Assembly: GCA_949741925.1 (NCBI GenBank)
Contig: CATJOY010000049.1
Location: 1 to 43,051 of the forward strand
Origin: an uncultured Desulfovibrionaceae bacterium
GTDB lineage: Bacteria; Desulfobacterota; Desulfovibrionia; Desulfovibrionales; Desulfovibrionaceae
DNA: 43,051 bases
Reading direction: 5' to 3'
The position numbers and the translations under genes were made by a program. Of this stretch, positions 24,227 through 32,300 are shown piece after piece; position 1 is the first letter of the stretch; each line of letters starts with the position of its first letter. The notes beneath the pieces are model-generated. The model saw nothing but the letters and a program-made list of their open reading frames with translations, was not told the origin of the DNA and searched no databases.

Positions 24227-25515
24227 CTACATTTTGCTCGGCAGCCAGGTTGCCAGTTCCGGAAACGCCAGCAGAACCAGGGCCACAAACAGCATGATCA
24301 GCACAAAAGGCCGGAGCCGAACATTACATCCCTGATGGGGCCGTCATCCAGCCGGATGCCTTGGAGGACGAAGAGATGCATGCCCATGGGCGGGGTGAGC
24401 ATGGCCATTTCGCTCATCAGCACGATGAACACGGCGAACCAGAGGGGATCGCCTCCGGCAGCCACGACAAGGGGGTAGGCGATGGGGATGGTCGCCACCT
24501 GCATGGAGAGCACATCCATGAACATGCCCAGGATAATGTAAAAGATAATGAAGGCCAGCATCAGCTCTACAAAGCTCAGGCCCAGGCCGGTTACAAAGCG
24601 GGTCAGGAGCTGGGGAATGGCGAGCATGCTGATGGTCAGGTTCAGGAGGTAGGCCGAAACCATGATCAGCAGGACCATGCCGGCCACCTGGGCTGTGTTG
24701 AGGAAACACTTGGAAAGCACGTTGTAGTTGAGACGGCCTTTAAACAGGGCCAGCAGGAGGGCTATGAGCACGCCCAAGGAGGCTGATTCCGTGGGGGTAG
24801 CCCAGCCGAGGTAGATGCTGCCCATGACCACCAGGAAAATGCTTAGAGGCGGCACAAGCCCCGGCAAGACCGCCAGGCGTTGTTTCCAGGTGTAGTGGTC
24901 GCTATCCGGGGGATCCCCCTTGATCAGGGCTCGCAGGAAAATATAGAGGGAAAAACAGAAAGTCAGCAATATGCCGGGGATAATGCCGGCCACAAAGAGT
25001 TTGCCGATAGAGGTATTGGTAATGCTCCCGTAAACCAGCATGGCCACACTGGGGGGAATAAGAATGCCCAGCGTGCCCCCGGCGGCCAATGAGCCTAGAG
25101 ATATGGGCTTGGCATAGCCTCGCCGGTTCAGGGCCGGGAGGGCTACTGTGCCCACGGTGGCCGAGCAGGCGATGGAGGCGCCGGTTGTAGCGGCGAACAG
25201 CGCGCAGGTGCCGATATTGGTGTGCAGGAGCCGCCCCGGCAGCCGGTGCAGCCAGATGGCCAGGGCTTCGTACATGGTATCGGCCATACCGGAACGCAGC
25301 AAGAGTTCCCCCATGAGAATGAACAACGGTATGGCGGTCAGCGTCTCCGAATTCTGCATGCCCCAAATGACGCTGCCCGCCGAGTAGAGAAACGCTGCGC
25401 CGTATTGCAGATACCCGCTTAGGGCGCCGATCAGGCCCAAGACCGAGGCGATGGGCAGGCCGACCAGCATCATGACCAGACCAAGCAGAAAGAAAAGCAG
25501 AAATCCTTTTGCCAT
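24227..25515 (-). pseudogene. dctM: TRAP transporter large membrane subunit DctM, frameshifted near its 3' end
   Basis: DctM is the large membrane subunit of a sodium-driven TRAP importer. Eleven or twelve hydrophobic segments are present, with typical motifs: GLPIASVLGLIGALSGYL, IPLFILMGELLLRSGMA, CSATVGTVALPALNRRGY, GTLGILIPPSVAMLVYGSIT and PPMGMHLFVLQGI. The frame ends early at 24298 after DVMFGSGLLC. One base added at about 24316-24318 restores the usual last helix, RPFVLIMLFVALVLLAFPELATWLP, and a stop at 24227, giving 429 residues (normal). As written, the protein would lack its final membrane segment and is probably inactive. fdrA starts 157 bp further on. Confidence 0.85.
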
Positions 25516-25595
25516 GCTGTTCTCCTTAAACGTCTCTGGCCAACGGCCTATCGGGCGGCGCCGGAAAACGTGGTGTTCGGTCTATTCCGCCGGTG

Positions 25596-26207
25596 TTACG
25601 GCGTTCCCGGAGCGCGCGGGGAGTGTTCTCCGGCGCGCGCTTCTTCGCGCTCCCGCGCTTCTTTGCTTTCTTCTCGGGCTTCCTGCTTGGCGGCCCGGGG
25701 CTGATAGTCGGCCACAAGGGCGGCTGTATCACCTTTGAGCAGAAGCAGGAGCGCCTTGAATCCGTAAAAAATGGCTACGGAGGTGAACAGCAGCATGGCC
25801 GCGTTCCAAGCGCCCTGCGGGTATATCAAGGGGGTGGCCCATGGCGTTGCGGCGGTGCTCCCAAGCTCGAAACTATCCCGCAGCACATTGGCGGCCATGA
25901 GGGAGAGGAGACAGCCGAGCGCGGCCAGACTGAGAGCAGCGAGACAGTTGAAAAGGGCCTGGAGTTTGAGCGGTAGGCGGAAATGCAGGATATCAATGCG
26001 GATGTGGTTCCTGCCGGGCACGGCCACGGCGGCGGCCACGCAGGAAATGGAGGCCATGATGTACCCGGAAAGCTCGTTGGCTCCCTGCAGGGACAGACCG
26101 AAAATTTTCCGGCAGATAACTTCGCCGGCTACGGCAAGGGCCATGATCAGGCAAAGATACCCAAAGAGCAGGCTGCACCCCCGGATAAATCGTTCTCGGA
26201 TTTGCAT
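25596..26207 (-). CDS. dctQ: TRAP transporter small membrane subunit DctQ
   Basis: Four membrane segments and the family motif LQGANELSGYIMASISCVAAAVAV identify the small TRAP subunit, which pairs with DctM. ATG 26207 has GGAG about 9 bp upstream; the frame stays open to 26435, but that extension is proline/arginine-rich and unlike a DctQ N-terminus. The protein has 203 aa, including an unusual hydrophilic tail (~165-203) rich in Glu, Ala and Arg. The frame is intact, unlike its two partners. It lies 80 bp before dctM. Confidence 0.85.
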   Translation of the reverse strand: MQIRERFIRGCSLLFGYLCLIMALAVAGEVICRKIFGLSLQGANELSGYIMASISCVAAAVAVPGRNHIRIDILHFRLPLKLQALFNCLAALSLAALGCLLSLMAANVLRDSFELGSTAATPWATPLIYPQGAWNAAMLLFTSVAIFYGFKALLLLLKGDTAALVADYQPRAAKQEAREESKEAREREEARAGEHSPRAPGTP

Positions 26208-26450
26208 AGCGTTTTTCTCCGTCACGGTCTGAATCGTGCTCTCAAAGGCTTGGCCCGGTATTGGAGGCGGCGCTTCGGCGATACGGCGCATGGCGCGGTT
26301 CTCCCCACGCGGCGGGAGGAACGCGGCAGCCAACAACCGTTCCAAGCATTTCCCCTCTCCAGGCGGCGGGAGGGAAAGAGGGCCGGATGATGGAGTAATG
26401 GCCGTGCCGGTCGCAATCGGGCTATGGTCCATCACCCGGCCACACCGGCA
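26208..26450. other. Spacer between dctP and dctQ with two similar inverted repeats
   Basis: A 243-bp gap holds two look-alike elements, ctccccacgcggcgggagg (26301-26319) and cctctccaggcggcgggagg (about 26354-26373). Each can fold into a short stem with a GC-rich loop. In TRAP operons such a structure between the abundant binding protein and the membrane subunits could lower downstream expression. No gene is seen. Confidence 0.4.
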
Positions 26451-27498
26451 TCACATGCCGATACGCTCGCCCAACAGGGATTTCCAGATGGTGGAGCAAT
26501 CCGGAGTGATTTTATCGCATTGCGCGGCCCAGGAGGGGAACGAGATCTCGCGCACACCTTTGGTAAAGATCTCGATGTCTTCTTCAGTTACCGGCACCAA
26601 CTGCATATCCGCCTTCTTCAACATGGTGCAGGGCTCTTCACCCACGTTGCAACGCAGGGCATCGTTATGCAGTTCTTCGGCGTAGATCCAGATTTCATCA
26701 ACAAAGGTGGTGAAGGCCTCGCGCAGGATGGCTTGTTCTTCGGGCGTAAACCGGCTCATGGCCTTTTTACTGATGCCGTAGCCGTTATACGCGGCTTGAA
26801 AACCGATGGGCATAAAGTAATCGGTCACTTCCACCCAGCCCGCGGAGTTGGCTGAAGAGGCCCCGGTGATGGCGCAATCGATAACCCCCTTAGCCAAGGA
26901 TTGTTGGACATCGGAAAAATCCATAGCCACCGGAATGGCCCCGACCGATTCCAAGAAAATGGCCCGGCTCTTGTTGCTGGCGCTGACCTTTTTACCCTTG
27001 AGATCGTTGATGCCGGTTATCTCGGGCTTACAGAACAAGACCTGCGGCCCGAAAATCCACATGCCGAGAAGTTCCATGTTGAAACGCTTTTCAAATCGTT
27101 CGGAGAGCGCGTTGCGGTAGGCATCGTAGGTAGCCCGGGCCGTCTTGAAATCAGAGTTCAGACCCACAAGATCAAGGCCCAGGAGGAAGGGCTCATCTTG
27201 GGAGGCCTCAGGGCCTCGAACGGCTACGATATCGAATAAGCCGTTCCGCATCAGGCGCAGGGTTTCAGAGGATTTGATCCCTGTCACGTCGAGAGGGGTA
27301 TAGGTAACCGTAATATCCAGGCCGGTACTCCGGGCAAGGTTTTGGAAGAAGGCTTGTTCTTTTTTTTTGGATCATGCCGATAGCCATGGGCTGCCCCACA
27401 ACCTTCAGCTCTTTCGGAGCGGCCCGAAGCTCAGGTATAAAGCCGATTGCCGCGGTGATACCGATGGTAAGACAGATGGCGAAGAGACGATTTTTCAT
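26451..27498 (-). pseudogene. dctP: TRAP transporter solute-binding protein DctP, frameshifted in an A9 tract
   Basis: This is the periplasmic substrate receptor of the importer. The start MKNRLFAICLTIGITAAIGF is a signal peptide with cleavage near Ala26/Ala27. The first frame stops after 77 codons. The rest of a normal DctP lies in another frame: TGIKSSETLRLMRNGLFDIV, GPQVLFCKPEITGINDLKGKKV, SLAKGVIDCAITGASSAN, FTPEEQAILREAF. The break is in a run of nine A (27360-27368 on this strand). Eight A would give MIQKKEQAFFQNLARSTG and a 348-residue protein. Such tracts are prone to mutation, sequencing error, polymerase slippage or phase variation, so loss of function is not certain. The ligand is unknown. 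Confidence 0.85.
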
Positions 27499-27893
27499 GC
27501 AAACTCCCCCGTGTCCAGAGCTGATTGTCTTTACAATGCTGCCACAGGCCTAACGGCGAAACACGATCTGCCACGGCATGCTCCGTTCCCCATCCTTTCA
27601 GGGCGCATTTGCTTCGCGCGCAGGGCCGATGGCCTTCCTCAAAAATGTTGTTTCCACCTCCTGGTCAAGCGGCGTTTTCCGCCGTCAGCGTGTTCGTTTT
27701 CAGCCTTGCAACGTTTTACGGTCCGGGATTGTTTTTCCGCTCCGTTTGCGCTGCTAAGACGCCGCTTTTCGCCCTGCCGACCTTAGCCGGAAAAGATCGA
27801 TCTCCGCGTATGCCCTCTCTTCACCTGCTTTTTACCTTTCTTGCTCGGGCAACGCGGCGGCTTGCGCGGAATACTGTCTTTGCAAAACAGCCC
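27499..27893. other. 395-bp gap between the D-aminoacylase gene and dctP
   Basis: No credible gene is seen on either strand. A small stem cggcg/cgccg with loop ttttc lies at 27670-27684. I looked for a sigma-54 (-24/-12) site facing dctP and found none with the right GG-N10-GC spacing. A separate sigma-70 promoter for the transporter genes is possible but not identifiable. The gap is long for an operon, so transporter genes may also have their own start. Confidence 0.4.
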
Positions 27894-29476
27894 CTAGCGC
27901 CCCCGGATAACGCGTCCGGGCCGGGCTCCCGTGTGGCGTCCTGCTTCCACAACAAGAGCGCCGTTCACGAGGACGAAATCAATCCCCTGCGGCGGGATAA
28001 GAGGGTTTTCAAAGCTGTTGCGATCACAAACCTTGTCTTCGTCAAAGACCACAATATCCGCATCCCAGCCCGGCAGCAGCAGCCCTTTGCGCGGCAGGCG
28101 CAGCCGCTGAGCCCCGGCATAACTCATTCTGCGCACCGCTTCTTCCAGGCCGAGAACGTTTTTTTCGCGCACATAGCGGGCCAGCAACCGGGGGTAGGCG
28201 GCATAGGCGCGAGGATGGGGTTTGGAACCGCTGAGCAGGCCATCCGTGATGACGCACATGGCGCCGTGCCGCATGATGGTGACTACGTCCTTTTCGCTCA
28301 TGCCGAACCCGATTAAGCCCACGGCCAGGTTTTCTTGGAGCAGTAAATCACAGGCCGCGTCGCGCACGTCCACGTTCCGACGCCGGGCTATTTCCACCAA
28401 GCTCAAGCCTTCGCACCAGGCGTTTTCCCGACTTTCCACGGAGGAGACAACGATGTTCTCCCAGCCCATGACCTGGCTGAAATTTTCCCACCCTTCGGTA
28501 CTGAGCATATCCCTTTTGACTGCTTCGCGTTCATGCTCTAAGGCCTCCAACAGGCCTTTCATGCCGCGCTGATGGTACCAGGGCGGCACCAAAACATGCA
28601 TCAGCGTGCTGTTGGCGGCATACGGATATTGAGCGATGGTCACGTCAATGCCTTCAGCCCTGGCGGCGTCTACCTTGGATAGCATGGCTTCAGCCTTGCC
28701 CCAGTTCGCTTTCCCCCGGCACTTAAAGTGGGTGACCAAGACCCGGATGCCCGATTCCCGACCAATTCGGATAACCTCGTCCAGGGCTTCGGCCATGGAG
28801 TCAGACTCGTTACGCATGTGCACGTCAAAGATGCCGTCATAGGCCGCAGCAACCCGCGCCAGGGCCACGAGTTCTTCGGTGGATTGGTATTTGTTGGGCG
28901 TGTAGATGAGCCCGGCCGAGATGCCCCGCGCCCCTTGCTCCATGGCCTCGGCCACCAGAGCGCGCATGTCCTCCAGCTCGGCGGGTTCCGGGGGCCTGTT
29001 CACCATACCCATTACGTAGTTGCGCACCGTGCCGAGCCCCACGTAACTACAGGCATTCACAGAGGGCCGCGCGGCATCTATGGCATCCAGGTATTCGGCA
29101 AAGGAATTCCAAGTCCAAGGGATGGTGCTCTTTCCGGCCAGGCCTGAGAGCAGCATGGCCATTCTTCCTTGGCTTCATCGCGGATAGGGGCCAGGGAATA
29201 GCTGTCCAACCCCAGGTTATCAGTGGTTACGCCTTGCAGCACTTTGGCTTCCGAGAGGGGAGCGGCCAGAATACGCAAGTCTGAATGGCTGTGGGTATCT
29301 ACAAAGCCCGGGCAGATTACCTTGCCGGGTATATCGATGACTCTGGCGGCTTCAGCCTGCTCGGCTTCCGCGCCCAAGGCGGAAATTCGGCTCCCGGCTA
29401 TCGCCACTGAGCCTTTGAACCAGGGGTTGCCGCTGCCGTCAACTATTCTGCCGTTACGGAAAAGAAGGTCGTTCAT
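27894..29476 (-). pseudogene. N-acyl-D-amino-acid deacylase (D-aminoacylase) family gene, broken by a 1-nt frameshift
   Basis: This is an amidohydrolase of the urease/dihydroorotase superfamily that removes acyl groups from N-acyl-D-amino acids or related substrates. Visible marks are the HxH metal motif in CPGFVDTHSHSD, VHMRNESDSM, RVLVTHFKCRGKANWGKAE, and the late Asp in GAMCVITDGLL. The start ATG 29476 follows the predicted sigma-54 promoter; a TTG at 29515 would overlap that promoter. The first frame ends after DEAKEEW, and the second starts with MAMLLSGLAGKSTIPWTW. One missing A at 29162-29164 (GAAGAATG for GAAGAAATG) accounts for it. Restored, the protein has 527 residues, a normal size. 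Confidence 0.87.
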
Positions 29477-29508
29477 GCCCAGCCCCCGTCGTCTGTTTGT
29501 TCTTAAAA

Positions 29509-29524
29509 TGCACAAGGCGTACCA
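29509..29524 (-). promoter_or_regulatory. Predicted sigma-54 (-24/-12) promoter of the catabolic operon
   Basis: On the minus strand the sequence is TGGTACGCCTTGTGCA. It has the invariant GG (29523-29522) and GC (29511-29510) separated by 10 bp and agrees with TGGCACGNNNNTTGCA at all but two fixed positions. A start about 12 bp beyond the GC, near 29498, gives a ~22-nt leader to ATG 29476. It fits the divergent sigma-54-dependent activator gene. Confidence 0.75.
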
Positions 29525-29529
29525 ACCTG

Positions 29530-29604
29530 TTTGTTACAAAAATAACAAAGTATGGCAGAGGCTTAGGCGGCGCAGCTTCCCAATGGTTGTTTCATAGAAC
29601 CATT
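29530..29604. promoter_or_regulatory. Two dyads upstream of the sigma-54 promoter (activator/operator candidates)
   Basis: Dyad 1 is TTTGTTA (29530-29536), six bases, TAACAAA (29543-29549). Dyad 2 is AATGGTT (29582-29588), nine bases, AACCATT (29598-29604). Dyad 2 lies about 84-106 bp upstream of the predicted start, the usual distance of an enhancer site for a sigma-54 activator. Dyad 1 lies at about -32 to -51, where DNA bending or repression would be more usual. Confidence 0.5.
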
Positions 29605-29991
29605 TTTGCGTGCGCTTTAGAAATTTTTGGTGTATATTTTTTATCTGTGAGGAATTATTGTATTTTATATGTTCAATTTTGGAGTAACCGGCACATCAAC
29701 TGTCTACTCCCGATTATTTCCGGGAGCAAAGGCCCTGATAAGAGAAGCTGCCTTAAAGAGATTTTTCGTAACGTGGAATACGGTTCTCCGGCGCGGCTGA
29801 GGCGAAGCATCCTCTTCTATTCTGTTGTTTGTTTTTCTTGATGGGCATCGCAGAGGAGCACAACGGAAGGGCAGGGATGCAATAAACGTTTTGCCTCGGC
29901 ACAGGCGGCTGTACTGAGAGTGGTTTTCCCTGGAACGCTGTCGGGGAAAAGTATGGGAAACAGGCCCTTAGCGTTGAGGCTGGAGAGACCT
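29605..29991 (+). other. AT-rich leader region of the sigma-54 regulator gene
   Basis: No gene is supported. The stretch 29605-29690 is far richer in A and T than its surroundings (for example gtatattttttatctg and attttatatgttc) and probably holds the regulator's own promoter, though no single -35/-10 pair stands out. tcccgattatttccggga near 29707-29724 can form a small hairpin. GGAGAG at 29982-29987 is the ribosome site for ATG 29992. Confidence 0.45.
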
Positions 29992-31983
29992 ATGGATGAA
30001 CCGTTCAAATTTGCGGCTCTGGTGCACTCGGATGTCGTGGCAGAAATCGTCCGGCGGGAAAGCGAAGAGGCCGGCTATGCCCTGACTGTGGCCGTAACCC
30101 GCTTGGATACTTGCGTTGCGGATGCGCGGGCGCTGTTGGAAGCCGGGCATGAGGTCATTCTTTGCCACGGCCACTGCCGCCATTCGGTCTTTCGGGAATT
30201 CAGCAATGTGACCACCTTTATTGAACGTTCGGATATCGACATCATTCAGGCCCTCTGCCGGGCTCGGGAGGTTTGTTCCGAGGTCATGCTGACGGCTCAT
30301 GTGGAGGAATCGTACGATATAGCCTTCATGGAGCAGTTGGTGGGCATCAGAATCCGTCTGGTTGCCTACAGCGGCGAGACGGATATGCACCGGCTGATCA
30401 GGGAGGAGTTTGCTCAAGGCACCAGGGTTGCGGTGGGCGGCGGCGTGACCAGCGGGTTAATGGAAGAGATGGGCGGCCGGACGTTTCTGGATATTCCCCA
30501 CAGCCGGAACATAAAAGCCGCCTTGGCTCGAGCCAGGGCCTTGGCCGCGCGCAACCGTCTGGAGGTAGCCTATACGGGCGAACTCAAGGAGATCATGCAG
30601 CATGTCAAGGAAGGCGTGATCTACGTAGATCGGGATCGGCAGGTAATTTTTTGCAACGACCAGGCCAAGAAGCTTCTGAAGACGGCTCGTGAAGAAGATC
30701 TCGGCCGCCATTGCCGGGAGCTTTTTTTGGAAAGAGCCTTGGAGGAGGGGAAAACCAGCAGTGACGAGATTATCTCCATAGGTGGGGTACGGCTCCTGGT
30801 CAACACCTTCCCGGTAACCCGTCGGACCGGGGTCAGCGGCGCTATGGCCTTTTTGCACGACGTGGCCTCGCTGCAGAAGATCAACCGGAAAATCGGCGAT
30901 GAGCTGTACGCCGGGGGATTCAGAACACGCTATACCAGCAAAGATATTCTCGGTTCCAGCCCGCTGGTCCGCACAATGCTTGCAAAGATTGCCCGCTATG
31001 CCGTTACCGATGCCAATGTGTTTATCGGCGGCGAGAGCGGTACCGGCAAGGAACTGGCCGCACACGCCCTGCACGCGGCCTCGCCGCGGCGTAGCAGGCC
31101 GTTTGTGGCCGTCAACTGTTCCGCCTTGCCGGAATCGCTTCTGGAAAGCGAACTGTTCGGCTATGAGGAAGGAGCCTTTACCGGTGCAAGACGCGGCGGC
31201 AAGCCGGGGCTGTTTGAGCTGGCAGACAAGGGCACGCTCTTTCTGGACGAGATCGGCGAGATCAGCCCGGCTGTGCAACTGCGCCTGCTCCGGGCGTTGG
31301 AGAGCCGGGAGGTCATGCGCATTGGCGGCGGGCGCATTATCCCTGTGGATGTACGGGTTATCAGCGCCTCCCATCAACCCCTGGGGGGCATGGTCAGCCG
31401 GGGGATCTTTCGCCTGGATCTGTTTTACCGTCTGATGGGGCTCTATCTGCATGTGCCTGCCCTGCGTGAACGTAAGGAGGATATTCCGGTTCTGCTCGGC
31501 AAGCTGCTGGCTGCCTATGGCCGGAGCGCCGCCTGCCTTGCTCCGTCCATGCTGGCCCGGCTGGGGGAGGAGGAGTGGCCCGGAAATATCCGCGAATTGC
31601 TGGCCGTGGTGGAACGGTATTTGGTGCTGCTGGGGGAGAGGAACGTGGATGAGGCCCTGTTTGAAGAACTGTTGCGCGAACATAAGCGCTATCTAGACCC
31701 CGGCTTTGGGCCGAATGTTGGAGAACAGCTCTTGTTTTCAGCTCCTTCCGGGGCTGGGTGGGGCCCGGTCTCACCCCGGCCGCGCCGAGAACGAGTCGGG
31801 GCGATGGCCGGGCGGCAGTGCGAGGCCCCCGGTTCAGGCGCCCTCAAAAAACAACTTGCCTTTCACAGGGCTTTGATTGTTCGGGATACATTGGCTCGGC
31901 ATGGCGGCGATAGAATAGCGGCTGCCAAGGAACTGGGAATCAGCGCAACCTCTTTGCGGCGGCATTTGGCCGCCGAGGACTGA
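29992..31983 (+). CDS. Sigma-54-dependent transcriptional activator, PrpR-N / PAS-like / AAA+ / Fis-HTH
   Basis: The N-terminal ~190 residues match the PrpR sensory domain. A PAS-like segment (~195-300, VKEGVIYVDRDRQVIFCNDQA) is followed by a complete sigma-54 activation domain: Walker A GGESGTGK (346-353), GAFTGAR (394-400), Walker B GTLFLDE (414-420) and the WPGNIREL motif. The C-terminal Fis-type helix-turn-helix is RIAAAKELGISATSLRRHL (641-659). A proline/arginine-rich linker (~575-615) precedes it. ATG 29992 has GGAGAG close ahead; an in-frame ATG at 29920 lacks one. It is transcribed away from the catabolic cluster and presumably activates its -24/-12 promoter in response to a substrate or intermediate. 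The frame is intact. Confidence 0.92.
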   Translation: MDEPFKFAALVHSDVVAEIVRRESEEAGYALTVAVTRLDTCVADARALLEAGHEVILCHGHCRHSVFREFSNVTTFIERSDIDIIQALCRAREVCSEVMLTAHVEESYDIAFMEQLVGIRIRLVAYSGETDMHRLIREEFAQGTRVAVGGGVTSGLMEEMGGRTFLDIPHSRNIKAALARARALAARNRLEVAYTGELKEIMQHVKEGVIYVDRDRQVIFCNDQAKKLLKTAREEDLGRHCRELFLERALEEGKTSSDEIISIGGVRLLVNTFPVTRRTGVSGAMAFLHDVASLQKINRKIGDELYAGGFRTRYTSKDILGSSPLVRTMLAKIARYAVTDANVFIGGESGTGKELAAHALHAASPRRSRPFVAVNCSALPESLLESELFGYEEGAFTGARRGGKPGLFELADKGTLFLDEIGEISPAVQLRLLRALESREVMRIGGGRIIPVDVRVISASHQPLGGMVSRGIFRLDLFYRLMGLYLHVPALRERKEDIPVLLGKLLAAYGRSAACLAPSMLARLGEEEWPGNIRELLAVVERYLVLLGERNVDEALFEELLREHKRYLDPGFGPNVGEQLLFSAPSGAGWGPVSPRPRRERVGAMAGRQCEAPGSGALKKQLAFHRALIVRDTLARHGGDRIAAAKELGISATSLRRHLAAED

Positions 31984-32017
31984 CGGGAGCTTTTTTAGCT
32001 TCCGTCAGTCCTCGGCG
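31971..32017. repeat. Long near-perfect inverted repeat at the tail-to-tail junction
   Basis: Arms 31971-31986 and 32002-32017 are a perfect 16-bp inverted repeat, continued inward by a G-T pair and agct/agct around a TTTTT loop. The left arm includes the last codons and the TGA of the regulator gene. The right arm begins 6 bp beyond the stop of the leftward lipoprotein fragment. It could stop transcription from both sides, but the T tract is in the loop rather than after a stem. Confidence 0.75.
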
Positions 32018-32022
32018 GAGCG

Positions 32023-32289
32023 TTACTCTTCCAGGTGGGCTTGCAGAAACATGGATTTCGATAATGCGTCAAAGAACTGCTGGTAGGGTTCCGGGTTCGT
32101 CACCGTCTGGATGTTATATTGGGCGCTGGCGCGCACCATCATACGTTCGTCCTGGCGGGGCATGACATTGACGGTCATGCGCAGGCTGCGGCCGGAAAGC
32201 TCGGTAACGCAGGCCGAGCCGGGCGTTGCCGCCTTGAGAGCACTCGAGCGGTTTCTCTCGATACCCTTAAAACGCTCTGCAAGCTCCCC
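32023..32289 (-). pseudogene. 3' fragment of a lipoprotein-type gene (5' end missing)
   Basis: The minus strand is open from just inside an in-frame TAG (32290-32292) to TAA (32023-32025). It encodes ~60 residues that look like real protein: LSGRSLRMTVNVMPRQDERMMVRASAQYNIQTV, then NPEPYQQFFDALSKSMFLQAHLEE. This resembles the C-terminus of small lipoproteins I know from Desulfovibrio-type genomes. No ATG, GTG or TTG start with a ribosome site exists upstream, and hisG ends only ~11 bp beyond the TAG, so the 5' part has been deleted. Translation from the internal ATG would give only a short piece. Confidence 0.6.
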
Positions 32290-32300
32290 CTACGGTGGTA

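Noticed and set aside
15849..26311. Shared 12-mer cgcgtggggaga at 15849-15860 (+) and 26300-26311 (-) as a dispersed repeat
   Set aside because: Matches of this length between GC-rich stretches are expected many times by chance in 43 kb, and the flanks do not match.
29477..29515. Upstream TTG start (29515) for the D-aminoacylase gene
   Set aside because: The codon lies within the predicted -24/-12 promoter, so it would not be transcribed; the added residues are not family-like.
30457..31683. Long antisense frame opposite the sigma-54 regulator
   Set aside because: It is a shadow of high-GC third-position bias; the + strand frame has complete AAA+ motifs.
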